From Antedon mediterranea (Eukaryota > Echinodermata > Crinoidea > Comatulida > Antedonidae), in assembly GCF_964355755.1 (NCBI RefSeq), contig NC_092678.1, positions 8,654,922-8,714,921 of the forward strand: a stretch of DNA of 60,000 nucleotides. Reading direction: 5' to 3'. The translations under genes and the position numbers were made by a program. Shown piece by piece: positions 1-10,842 of the stretch. The notes below the pieces were generated by a model. The model was not told the DNA's origin. It made no database searches and saw only the letters and a program-made list of their open reading frames with translations. Position 1 is the first letter of the stretch. Each line of letters starts with the position of its first letter.

Positions 1-162
1 GGGGAGAAGGAAGACAAAAAGTCAGATGGATAGAGGGAATATGTGATGCAGCAAAAACTCCCAATAAGCAGTTGCTACAAAGAAGCACAAGATCGGCATA
101 ATATGGAGATATTTTATCAGAATTATTACGAGTACTCAGATATGAGTAGAGGGAGTTCAACC

Positions 163-346
163 TAAAGCGTGGTTCCCACTAGCGACGCAACGCAAGGACG
201 TAACGCAACGCAAGTGAATTGACAAATCACAAGCGATGGCTTATTCGCTTGTGATTGCTAACTGTCTATAACTGCGCTTGTCATTGGTTAAAACGCTTGC
301 GTTGCGTTTACGTCCTTGCGTTACGTTCTAGTGGGAACCCAGCTTA
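163..346. mobile_element. Hairpin MITE, copy 1
   Basis: A 184-bp element with long imperfect terminal inverted repeats. The left end reads TAAAGCGTGGTTCCCACTAG and the right end, reversed, starts TAAGCTGGGTTCCCACTAG. The arms are rich in the words ACGCAACGCAAG and ACGTCCTTGCG. A second, inner inverted pair (CACAAGCGA / TCGCTTGTG) sits near the centre, so one strand could fold almost completely. There is no coding capacity. A second copy begins only 73 bp downstream. Confidence 0.8.
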
Positions 347-419
347 ATGCAATAACATGTCTGGTGACTCCCTAGAAAGTAAAAATGATGGGTATAGGCC
401 TACGGTAGATAATGTTTGC

Positions 420-606
420 TAAAGCGTTGTTCCCACAAGCGACGCAACACAAGGACGTAACGCAACGCAAGTGAATTGACCAATCTCAAGCGATGGCTTA
501 TTCGCTTGTGATTGCTAACTGTCTATAACTTCGCTGCTTGTCATTTTTTAAAACGCTTGCGTTGCGTTTACGTCCTTGCGTTACGTTCTAGTGGGAACCA
601 AGGTTA
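420..606. mobile_element. Hairpin MITE, copy 2
   Basis: Second copy of the element at 163-346, in the same orientation and of almost the same length. It has the same ends (TAAAGCG and TTCTAGTGGGAACC), the same inner inverted pair and a few substitutions. Two copies of one non-autonomous family 73 bp apart suggest either target preference or a local duplication. Confidence 0.8.
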
Positions 607-1047
607 AAGCACGAAAATAAAAACATCTGAAGTTGAATAAAACACCAGAAACGTAAACTTCAAGTTATATTACCTAATATTTAGTCATCTGATAACAGGT
701 TCTACCACACCGTTTAGTTATCATAGTTTTTTTTTTAAATGCCTCTCTATTTACAACATTTGTGTACAAAAGAATAGATATTAGGGGCGTACCCAGGAGT
801 GTTGCCCTAGTTGTTGCCCAGGCAACACCCTTAACTTCATACTAAATGTTTTTTCTGCCACTAAATTGAAATGTTGATCCTATTTCATTATATATACTGT
901 ACTGTAATCAGGAAGGTATAAAAATAAATGTTTCTTATTACTTTTGTAATAATGATTGGGATTTCAATACTTTACTTTTCAATATTTATAAAAATACATT
1001 CACATGATAAACGAAGGGCCGCTAAATTGAACATAGAAGGTAAAAGA
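607..1047. other. AT-rich intergenic stretch
   Basis: No open frame, RNA gene or clear repeat could be supported here. It separates the two hairpin MITEs from the first large foldback element. Confidence 0.4.
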
Positions 1048-2358
1048 CCGGGCGCCCGGAAGATTTATTCATGTGAAAAGATACAAAAGGTTTGATGATG
1101 TAGTTAGGTGCGTATTAGGGCGAGATGCAATATTCGACATTGCTGCCGGGTCACAGCCTGTACATAGGGCCTGTGGGGATCATAACATAGGGGGGTAAAA
1201 ATGCATTTATTTATGTGAAGCGATACAAGGATAAACTTTTTTGGATATCATTCGCAGTGGGCTACTAATGATAACATCACCAATGACAGCAACTTTATCC
1301 TGTACGGGGCGCCAAACAGCAACATTTTAGGGCCACGCCCAAATGGGTTTATTCATGTGAAGCGATACAAGGTTGAATCTTTTTTTAATGGCAGCAGTAT
1401 ATATTGGGGATGTCAAAAACACCAATGACAGCAACTTTATCCTGTACATAAGCTCAGACAGCAGCCCTAAAGGTCCGCAGTTTCCCCTAGTATTCGGCTA
1501 TATACTCGGCGCGTATGTCGTCTAATGGCGTTCAGCTGAGTTAGAAATACGTGATACGGACTCGGACTGACAATAAATACACAGTAGAATGATAAAACAA
1601 TAAATAAAGAGAGCAGTTGTTTCCTGTATGTACCAAATCATCAAACATCAAACTCTTAGGAACTCGCCCAAAATAGGTTTATCCATGAAGTGTGTAATCA
1701 TTTTTGAAAAAAATGGGGTTTTTTTTCACTTTATCTGGTACACGTACAGCAGCTCAAATGCCCGAGGCTCCATTCGTGATTAACAATGTTGATAATACAA
1801 ACACATTCACGATAACGTGTGACTTTTATTTTATAATTGAAATATATCTTTATTTGGAATAATAAATAACACCAACAAAAACACTTCAGCAGATTTGTAT
1901 TTTAGGGTAACATTTTGAACAATCAATATTATATCAAAATCATTATTTCGATCAAAATAATATAATTTAAGAATATTTTTCAGATAAACTAAATAATTAC
2001 ACTCATAATGATCGACACCGGTACCGATTATTGTGCTTTATTATTATAACTCGATTTAAATATTGTTTTAATTACACACTAGACACTAGGCCTATAGTGA
2101 TATGTCTATATGAATGAAGGCAACGAAATTTAAATTTGCAACATTTTTTAACATAACATTAACATAACATAATAGTAAAGTAAATAATAGTTCGAATTCA
2201 ACATAATCACTTAGAGAATTGGTAAGGTATAGATTAGACTATCGATTGCTCACTATTAATGTATTTTTAACTCAATTTAAATAAAAAAACGTAACCGTTT
2301 TCATGTGAATTAGACTGATAAAAACCAACAAATAACTTAATCGGCCAACATTTTAAAC

Positions 2359-3130
2359 ATCGTTACTTGTCCATAATTGATCGACTATTGTATCGATTAC
2401 TGCACATTGTTTTACTGAAACAAAGTAAAATTTGTAATTGTTACTGTACTAACATTAGACAGTGATATCTGATAAAAGGCAACATTAATTAATATTAATA
2501 ATACTGAACCAAATTAAATATCGTTACTTATCCACAATGGATCGACTACTGTATTGATTATTGCACATTATTTACTAACTAACATAAGAAAGTGATATCT
2601 GATAAAACGCAACAAACTGAATCGAATTAAATATCGTTACTTATCCATAATGGATCGACTACTGTATTGATTACTGCACATTATTTTACTATAACTGCCC
2701 TAGTCAAATATAAAATTGTTACTGTACTAACATTAGACAGTGATATCTGATAAAATGCAACATACTCAGGACCAAATTAAATATCGTTACTTATCCATAA
2801 TTGATCGACTACTGTATCGATTATTGCACATTATTTTACTATAACTGCCCAAGTCAAATTTAAAATTGTTACTGTACTAACATTATACAGTGATATCTGA
2901 TAAAATGCATACTCAGGACCAAATTAAATATCGTTACTTATCCATAATGGATCGACTACTGTATCGATTATTGCACCTTATTTTACTATAACTGCCTAAG
3001 TCAAATTTAAAATTATTACTGTACTAACATTATACAGTGATATCTGATAAAAGGCAACATTAATAATACTGGACAAAATTAAATATCATTACTTATCCAC
3101 AATGGATCGACTACTGTATTGATTATTGCA
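2359..3130. repeat. ~150-bp tandem repeat in left arm of foldback 1
   Basis: The word ATCGTTACTTATCCATAATG, or close variants, recurs near 2359, 2520, 2633, 2783, 2930 and 3084, giving about six units of 113-161 bp. Each unit also carries GATCGACTACTGTAT and ACAGTGATATCTGATAAAA. The opposite arm has only two or three units (near 4390-4620, reverse orientation), so the copy number differs between the arms of one palindrome. Confidence 0.8.
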
Positions 3131-3541
3131 CTGAACCCAGGTCGAATATGTTACATGCAGTGTAACTACCGACACACTGTAAAAGCACAATTGAGCAAAG
3201 ATATCGAGGTTACTGGCTGTATGCATTAAATAACTGAATATTGTACATTCATCATATTCCATTGTTACTAGCTAAACAGAATACACGATATAATAAAACC
3301 AATAGGGTCTATTGGATTTCTTTTTACATGATTTGTGACAGCGTCATTTATAAATTTGATTATATCACACTGTAATGATACTGGATTCTTCTTGCCAACT
3401 ATCTATGGATCAAATAGTTCAGTATTTACATTTGATATATCATAAAATATTTACTTCAAAACTCTCAAATGTTTTATGTAAACGATTAAAAACTGTTAAA
3501 TCAGCCATAATGCATAATCTTTTGAGTTTATCTATTCGTCA

Positions 3542-4143
3542 TCATCCATCATCACAGTCACTTTCTCTGTCATCACTTCAAGGTTGGTCATCATCGATTT
3601 CAGCTTCAAAATCTATTATTTCAAGTTCTTCATCATAATTTTGTTCCAATATTCCTGCATAAGTATCAAGAACTGTGTTTGATTCAGCACTTTGTTCCGA
3701 GTGTGGATCACTAGTCAACGTATCTGGTAGAGCATTTCCTTCAAACCATTTAGGTACATACCTTCCATCACCATTATCAACCCATCATACTTTAATGGGT
3801 GTAGGTTTTGTGTTGGCTGAGGAGTATGAGCGTGTCTCCACATAATAGATATACATAATTTGCAGATGCTGGGTGATTGTGATTTCACATGGTGGCAATG
3901 ACGAACAGTTGATCTTCTTGAATTTCTTCTTTCCAGTTGTCATTTTGCGAAGCGATTGGTACCTGGCCTCATTAATACTGTTCATGCTTTAAACCCATAT
4001 ATCTTGCATACATAGGCAGTGACTGCGGGTTTGTCCATCCTGTCACCACAAAGCGATCGCAATGCAGCAACATGTTTCTTGTCCTTCACTAAATAATATG
4101 TAAAATGGGATTGACTTGCCGTTGCGGTAAAATCCAGTATCAT
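3542..4143 (-). pseudogene. Broken transposon-linked ORF in foldback 1 loop
   Basis: Read on the minus strand from the ATG at 4143, the loop is nearly continuously coding but needs frame changes. A first segment includes LVKDKKHVAALRSLCGDRMD and ends at a stop. A second (ATG at 3985) includes NEARYQSLRKM and the phrase LPPCEITITQHLQ. A third includes WVDNGDGRYVPKWF and then an acidic tail rich in D and E. From memory, the order 'short C/Y-rich helix, NEARY, LPP...QH, GW...PxWF, acidic tail' resembles the C-terminal end of uncharacterised proteins repeated in invertebrate genomes and linked to mobile DNA. I cannot assign a named family. One frameshift near 3985 and one near 3785, plus a stop near 3580, make it non-functional. 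Confidence 0.55.
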
Positions 4144-5944
4144 TACAGTGTGATATAATCATATTTATAAATGACGCTGTCACAAATCATGTAAAAAGAA
4201 ATCCAATAGCCCCTATTGGTTTTATTATATCGTGTATTCTGTTCAGCTAGTAATGCAATATGAGGAATGTACAATATTTAGTAATTTAATGCATACAGCC
4301 AGTAACCTCGATGTCTTTGCTCAATTGTGCTTTTACAGTGTGTCGGTAGTTACACTGCATGTAAAATATTCGACCTGGGTTCAGTTAGAGATAAGCAACG
4401 ATATTTAATTTGGTCCAGTGTTATTAGTGTAACAATTTTAAATTTGACTTGGGCAGTTATAGTAAAATAATGTGCAATAATTGATACAGTAGTCGATCCA
4501 TTGTGGATAAGTAACGATATTTAATTTGGTTCAGTATTATTAATATTAATTAATGTTGCCTTTTATCAGATATCACTGTCTAATGTTAGTACAGTAACAA
4601 TTAAAAGTTTGACTTTGGTTCAGTTAAAGTAAAACAATGTGCAGTAATCGATACAATAGTCAAAACAATAAGTTTTTTGTTGGTTTCACATGAAAACGGT
4701 TACTTTAAAAAAAAATTAAATTGAGTTAAAAATACAGTAATAGTGTGCAATCGATAGTCTAATCTATACCTTACAAATTCTCTAAGTGATTATGTTGAAT
4801 TCGAACTATTATTTACTTTACTATTATGTTATGTTATGTTAAAAAATGTTGCAAATTTAAATTTCGTTGCCTTCATTCATATAGACATATCACTATAGGC
4901 CTAGTGTCTAGTGTGTAATTAAAACAATATTTAAATCGAGTTATAATAATAATGTACAATAATAGGTACCGGTGTCGATCATTATGAGTGTAATTATTTA
5001 GTTTATCTGAAAAATATTCTTAAATTATATTATTTTGATCGAAATAATGATTTTGATATAAAATTGATTGTTCAAAATGTTACCCTAAAATACAAATCTG
5101 CTGTTGGTTATTTTAAGTGTTTGTTGGTGTTATTTATTATTCCAAAATAAAGATATATTTCAATTATAAAATAAAAGTCACTCGTTATCGTGAATGTGTT
5201 TGTATTATCGACATTGTTGATCACGAATGGAGCCTCGGGCATTTGAGGTGCTGTGTACCGGATAAAGTGAAAAAAAAACCAACATTTTTTTAAAAAAATG
5301 ATTCATACTTCATGGATAAACCCATTTTGGGCGAGTTCCTAAGAGTTTGATGTTTGATGATTTGGTACAGCAAACAACTGCTCTCTTTATTTATTGTTTT
5401 ATCATTCTACTGTGTATTTATTGTCAGTCCGAGTCCGTATCACGTATTTCTAACTCAGCTGAACGCCATAAGACGACATACGCGCCGAGTATATAGCCGA
5501 ATAGGGGGAAACTGCGGACCTTTAGGGCTGCTGTCTGAGCTTATGTACAGAATAAAGTTGCTGTCATTCGTGTTTTTGTCATCCCCAATATGTACTGCTG
5601 CCATTAAAAAAAGATTCAACCTTGTATCGCTTCACATGAATAAACCCATTTGGGCGTGGCCCTCAAATGTTGCTGTTTGGCGCCCCGTACAGGATAAAGT
5701 TGCTGTCATTGGTGATGTAATCATTAGTAGCCCACTGCGATTGATATCCAAAAAAGTTTATCCTTGTATCGCTTCACATGAATAAATGCATTTTTACCCC
5801 CCTATGTTATGATCCCCACAGGCCCTATGTACAGGCTGTGACCCGGCAGCAATGTCGAATATTGCATCTCACCCTAATATGCACCTAACTACATCATCAA
5901 ACCTTTTGTATCTTTTCACATGAATAAATCTTCCGGGCGCCCGG

Positions 5945-6423
5945 TTAACCATAAATGTAATAAACTTGTGTTAAGGGCGTATGTTGTAATAGTTGTGGTT
6001 TACGTTTTGCTGGTTGCGGTGGGCAAATGAATATTTTCGAATTATGTTCACAATGTACTATGGCAACTTAAAGTTGTTTAAAGGGACGAGAGTTAAAAGA
6101 TCACAATTTCTAGGGGATTCAATTATTTTAGGCATACTAGCTAAAATACCACAATTCTGAATTATCATCTTTCATTCTGTTACAGATACATTAAATGTTC
6201 TATTGATTATGTTTGATTGTACATGTTCTGGTGCATCCAGAATAGATTTTGCTTCGGCCGATTCTCATTTAAAAAAAGAATAAAAAGGTTTTGTTTGTAC
6301 AAAATAAGAACATCCTCTTTGATAATATATACGTAACAGTAACTTTATGAGTTGTCAGATAGTTCCATCAAAACGTATTCATGAAAAGACAAGACAGAGA
6401 AAATAAATGCCATATCTGTAAGC
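5945..6423. other. AT-rich spacer, no gene seen
   Basis: Sequence between foldback 1 and the exon-like tandem modules. I see no supported open frame or inverted repeat. Confidence 0.35.
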
Positions 6424-7376
6424 AAGGTAAGACTCAACGTTAAAGTAACAACTGTGGTCACTTGGTATTAACTTCTTGGGTATAGGTTCCAGTATATGAA
6501 AAGAAAAATAATTATAAAGTATAAACAATATACATATTTGTATGGTTAAAATTTCACAAGCTACACTCGAATTTTACTGTGACTGGTTGTTGTACCTGAA
6601 CTATTAAAACACTATCTTAAAATTATTGGTGATGAGTTGTTTCCCGTTCATGAAAAGAAAAAATTATAAAATATAAACAAAATACATATTTGTATAGTTG
6701 AAATTTCACAATCTAGACTCGAATTTAACTGTTACTGGTGGTTATACCTTAAATTATTAAAGCATCATTTTGAAATTCTTGGTTATGAGTTGGTTTGCGA
6801 GTTCAAGAAAAGAAAAAGAATTTCAAAGTAAATAAAACACATTGTATATTGTAAAACGTTTAATTTAACTTTTAAAAGCTAAAATGGAATTTTCAAACAT
6901 CAACTATCAGTGGTTGTTTTTACCTAACATTTTGGAGAAGACATTAATGGTGATGAGTTGTGGTACTTCCCGAAACTGAAAGGGAAAATAGAATTACAAA
7001 TTTATATAAAAAATGATATTTGTATGTAAAACGCTTAGGCTATTTCAACTAGCATTTGTATATTTGTAAAACGTTTTCAGGTTTTTCAGGTTAATTCAAA
7101 CTCGAATTTATAAAAAATGTAATGTCTTTACCTAAAATGTTGAAAAATGTTGCTTAAACATCATCATTTCTTTTTGTTGATAAGTCGTAGTGATAGTGCT
7201 CTCGTCAAACAATGAAAATAAAGAATAATAAAAGTATTGGTAGAACTTGATGAAGGCTCAAACAATTTCGATTGCCTTGGCTAGACTAGAGTAATATAAC
7301 GGGATTAAATGTTCATACCTAAAATGTTGATATTGACTTGATTATGTCGTGTCACCATCAGAAAGTATAAGTAAAA
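6424..7376 (-). repeat. Diverged tandem array of exon-like modules
   Basis: Five to six diverged units of about 140-210 bp. On the minus strand most units show a pyrimidine-rich run, a short segment, and then a donor-like junction such as CAACATTTTAG|GTAAAG (about 7135), ATCAACATTTTAG|GTATGA (about 7320), TCCAAAATGTTAG|GTAAAA (about 6928), AATAATTTAAG|GTATAA (about 6747) and TAGTTCAG|GTACAA (about 6596). In the unit near 6928-6980 the segment after a CTTTCAG acceptor is open, with residues FREVPQLITINVFSKML; others contain stops. They lie just downstream of the kinase relic on the same strand, so they could be duplicated 3' exons, or simply a satellite that happens to contain splice-like words. 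Confidence 0.45.
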
Positions 7377-7449
7377 AACACTGATTATTAAACACTTATA
7401 AACAAATAAATGATATTTTGGTTGATAGAGTTGTAGTTGATACCCCAAC

Positions 7450-8848
7450 ATGTTAGATTTATCTTCTCATTTTCTTTATAGATGTCCAAGATGTTGATTA
7501 CCCAATCTAAAGATGGTCGATCTTCTGCGTCGAAAGATGTACAGGCCTTTTCACAGTTCAACCATGTCGCTGTGTCTATTTAATTGCCACTTCTACAATA
7601 CGTATACCATAACCGATGGAATACACAATCGCAAGCACCGTCAATGTATTTTTCTGGTGCTACCTCTGGATGATTATCCATGTATTGAATTACTTTGTCC
7701 AACGATGAAAAGGTTAACTCTTTGTGTCCTCCTTGATATTGTACTCTGCATGCCATCCCGAAGTCTATGAGCTTCGCTCAGTAGCTGGTTCTATCGTGCT
7801 GGATCAGGATGTTTCTCGCAGCTACGTCGTTGTGGAGAATCCCGCGTTTGTGCATTTGTGAGCGCAATGACAACCTCTGATGTCATAGAGATATATTCAA
7901 GCGCGCTCAAGGACGGCTTTCCGGTTCGCAATACATCCAAGAATGTGGTACTGGAAAGGGTGAAAGTATTTCCGATAAACTCCTGCACCATAGAGCATAT
8001 ACGTCACCTTGGCGGAAGACGCCAAAGACGCGAGGAACAGAACAGAAGGCAGATCGTCTAGAAACTTCATCACACGCGCTTCTACCAGCATCCTGCCCCA
8101 TGCTTGATCAAGGTTGCTGAAACTGTTAAAAAAAAAAGCCGTCTTGACAGCGACGAGGTGATAGTGGCCTGGAAAAAGATCGAATGTCATCAGGTCAACG
8201 CGGCCAAAACTCCCCTGTCCAAGACGTACAGGATTACTAAGGTAGGAAACACTTGAACTAACTAATAACTGAGCAGGCGGCAGCATTTCAGCAAGTTTTA
8301 TTGTAGCATCTATATCGTTAAGGACGTGTTTAGGTGTTGAAGTGATAGAGTTACTTTTCGAAGAACGGGACGAACCATGGAGGCTACTGGTAGGTGACAA
8401 TGGCCATTGCGATGACCGATGATTGCACACTACAAAGACGTTTCTTTTCTGGTATCTCACCAGGTGATAACTCTGATGTTGGTTGTCTGAAAATGCGCTG
8501 GACCGGAGCGGTAGACGATGAAGATGATGACGACGACGAGCTATAAACACGTTGCTTTGTAAGAATCATTTTCCCAGGCGATAGACCTGCTGTGGTAAAT
8601 ATCTGGCCAGGAGAAAGCGCAAATTTTGAAGATGACGATGTGGATGACATTGGCCACAGAGACGAATGTGATCTTGATGACTTTGATAGAGACTTTGATG
8701 ATGACTGTCGTACTGATACGTGTATCCCTGACAGCGATGCCGACACTGTGCCCGCTGATAGAGATGGTGATGATGATAATGACGACGATGACGAACTTAA
8801 GTTGCTATCCGATGATTCGTCACTTCTGATACACAAAAGATGAAGCAC
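7450..8848 (-). pseudogene. Protein-kinase-like gene, frameshifted
   Basis: Protein kinase features appear in order on the minus strand but in different frames. A Ser-rich N-terminal part (8848-8384) is followed, after a frame change near 8400, by the glycine loop LGQGSFGRV (about 8226-8197), the VAVKT lysine strand and the EARVMKFLDD helix. After another frame change comes the catalytic loop as ILHNDVAARNILI (about 7840-7800), where HND replaces the usual HRD and AARN resembles tyrosine kinases. Then follow KLIDFGMAC (DFG near 7765) and a C-lobe ending RPSLDWVINIL. A stop lies between the catalytic loop and DFG. At least three indels or stops over 1.4 kb argue for a pseudogene; unrecognised small introns or assembly indels are the alternatives. 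The acidic plus-strand frame opposite the Ser run is its shadow. Confidence 0.6.
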
Positions 8849-8880
8849 TGCTGCCCAAATACTGACTTTCTTGCTTGCTG

Positions 8881-9321
8881 GGGTGCATCTGGTTGAGATC
8901 TACTTAATTGGAAAAAAACAATTCACATAGCCTAGTAGGCCTAAGTTAAGGCGCGCCTAGGCTATGCCTCAAGGCACTAGCTAGCGTAATTAATAGGCCT
9001 AGCCTAGTAGGCTATGCCTAGCTAGCTAGCTACCTACTAGGCCTAGGACTATTACTAACTTAATTAGACCCTACTATTGGTAAAACAAACTCTTTAAATT
9101 TTTTTTGAGAAATTCCTAGGCCTAACATTAGAAAAGCTGAAGGCTAAGCCTAAAGACTTACCCTTCTTCTTGTTGCGACTGGTTCATCATGATTTCTTCA
9201 ATTCAATTCAATTCAAAATTCTTTAATCATCCCACACGAAGCTCAATCGATTTGTTGGCCATGCTTGGTTAACAGAAATTTTCGAATTCGAAATTTTGCT
9301 TAGCAACATGTTATGACTCAC
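8881..9321. other. AGGCCTA/CTAGCTAG-rich spacer
   Basis: Dense short words built from TAGGCCTAG and CTAGCTAG (8930-9060) lie between the kinase relic and foldback 2. Similar clusters recur near 10360-10420 and 20330-20415. Apart from the possible small exon at 9162-9190, nothing coding is seen. Confidence 0.45.
9162..9190 (-). CDS. Possible first coding exon of the kinase relic
   Basis: On the minus strand ATGATGAACCAGTCGCAACA opens a short frame (MMNQSQQEE) that ends at a donor-like GGGTAAGT. A pyrimidine-rich run and AG near 8901 could serve as acceptor for the Ser-rich exon, but the frame then needs a one-base change near 8825 to join the long Ser-rich frame. This is offered only as the most plausible upstream start for the kinase locus. 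Confidence 0.3.
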
Positions 9322-9731
9322 ACAAATTGCAAGAAAAGGTTTTTTTTTAATGGAATGTGTTCTTTAGACCCCACTGAACACATTTATCAACGTTAGGACA
9401 TTTTTCGACAACGGGAAGTAGCTTAATTTGTATAATTAAAAATGGCCGCCATTTTTAATAACGTACTCTGTATCTTGGAAACCGCTAGTCACAGATACTT
9501 AATTTTGGTGTCAAAATCGTTAGAATATATGTTTTTATATTCACTTTATTGAAAAGGTTTGTCCAAAAATGAATGGAAGTGCTATTTCTAACATTATTGA
9601 CCTTTGACCTTGAATTCTCATATCTCAGCAACCACTAATCGGAGATATACAAATTAGGGCTTAAATTGTTCAGAAACTACACATTTATATCCAGTCTAAT
9701 GGCATGTTTTTTCCAAAAAATGGCAGATTCT

Positions 9732-10842
9732 ATCTTTAACAATTTATTCAATCTTCTATCTGCTAAAGCCAAAGTATAGTCGTTATCTCGGGACCGTTCT
9801 ATGGCCACCACCAGGTAGGCTTACTTCATCAAAGCATCTATGAATGGATGTACTGGTTGGGAGCCGAAAAACTAATAGACCATACCCAGTACCGTTTTGA
9901 TTACGATCAATCGAGAAATTACCGCACCAGCTCACGACACAATCTGCGATAACTTCATTTGATTAAAGCCCCATTCCCTACGTTTTTTAGATCTAATTTA
10001 AGATCACAAACTATATTTAATGTAAAAATAATACTATATGGTCCTATTGCGATAACTTTTTTCGTCTTTAAACGGTTAAAAATGTGAAAAATAAATCGAT
10101 TTTAATAATTATAGCGGCCCGCTATAAATCCCAAAATGCATTGCGCGCGGATTGATATTGTTGTTTTTCACCTGTAATTCGCCCACTTTTCGATCGATCG
10201 TGAAGCCAAATCAAATGGAAGACTCCTAACTTTTCAGCGAAAATACCGGGTTTTCCCCAATTTGTATCAACGGAGTCTGGCAAAAATATAAAGACAATTA
10301 ATGCAGCAACTATACAACGTCAGGCTAGGTATATAGCTAGCGTACGATGTTCGTACGTTACCGATGTTTACCAGCTAGGCCTACAAAACTAAGCCTAGCT
10401 AGGCTAGGCCTGAGACCGTCCACGAGAGGTCGATCGCCGCGAGCTACTTAGGTAGTGCATTGTTTCTCACTTTTTATCATAATTTACCATAAAACGTACA
10501 TTTAAGACAAGGAATGACATGGTTTAATGTTTTTAAAGTGATATATATGTATTATTTTCCAAAAAACGTCCAAAATTGCAGGGAAGGGGTCTTTAAAAAG
10601 CAAATCACACATATACACATAATCAAGCATAGTATACTCTATCTCTAACAATTTTTTCAATCTTCTATCGACTAAAGCCGAAGTATAGTCGTTATCTCGG
10701 GACCGTTCTATGGTTACCACCAGGTAGGCTTTCTTCATCAAGGCTTCTATGAATGGATGACGGATGACGAGTTGGGATCAGGAACGCTAGTAGACCATAC
10801 CCAGTACCGTTTTGATTACGATCAATCGGGAAATTACCTCAC
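9732..10842. mobile_element. 1.1 kb insertion in the left arm of foldback 2
   Basis: This block is absent from the matching position of the right arm, so it inserted after the palindrome formed. It begins and ends with direct repeats of about 205 bp (9732-9945 and 10634-10842; shared words TATAGTCGTTATCTCGGGAC and CCATACCCAGTACCGTTTTG). The host phrase CATGTTTTTTCCAAAAAATG occurs on both sides. Direct terminal repeats around an inner segment recall a miniature LTR-type element, but the inner segment is itself an inverted-repeat element, so a duplication around that insertion is the alternative. Confidence 0.6.
9967..10592. mobile_element. TTAA-flanked inverted-repeat element (family iii)
   Basis: A 626-bp segment bounded by TTAA at 9963-9966 and 10593-10596. 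The ends are AGCCCCATTCCCTACG and, reversed, AGACCCCTTCCCTGCA, a short imperfect terminal inverted repeat. TTAA target duplications are typical of piggyBac and Kolobok superfamilies. There is no transposase frame, so it is a non-autonomous copy. Confidence 0.6.

Larger units (their letters stand above)
1048..5944. mobile_element. Foldback element 1 (4.9 kb giant inverted repeat)
   Basis: Two long arms, about 1048-3378 and 4136-5944, are reverse complements of each other around a loop of roughly 0.75 kb. Both tips carry the 12-bp self-complementary word CCGGGCGCCCGG. The outer arms contain several subterminal copies of a block with TTTATTCATGTGAAGCGATAC and AACTTTATCCTGTAC. The left arm is about 0.5 kb longer because it holds more copies of a ~150-bp tandem repeat. 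No convincing target-site duplication was found next to the tips. The loop carries a broken coding region on the minus strand. This is the architecture of a foldback DNA transposon; the superfamily is not identified. Confidence 0.85.

Noticed and set aside
5354-5785. 143-residue plus-strand frame
   Set aside because: It lies wholly in the right arm of foldback 1, across subterminal repeats; no family and mirrored by stops in the left arm.
8592-8843. Asp-rich acidic frame on the plus strand
   Set aside because: It is the exact complement of the Ser-rich segment of the kinase relic and has no other support.
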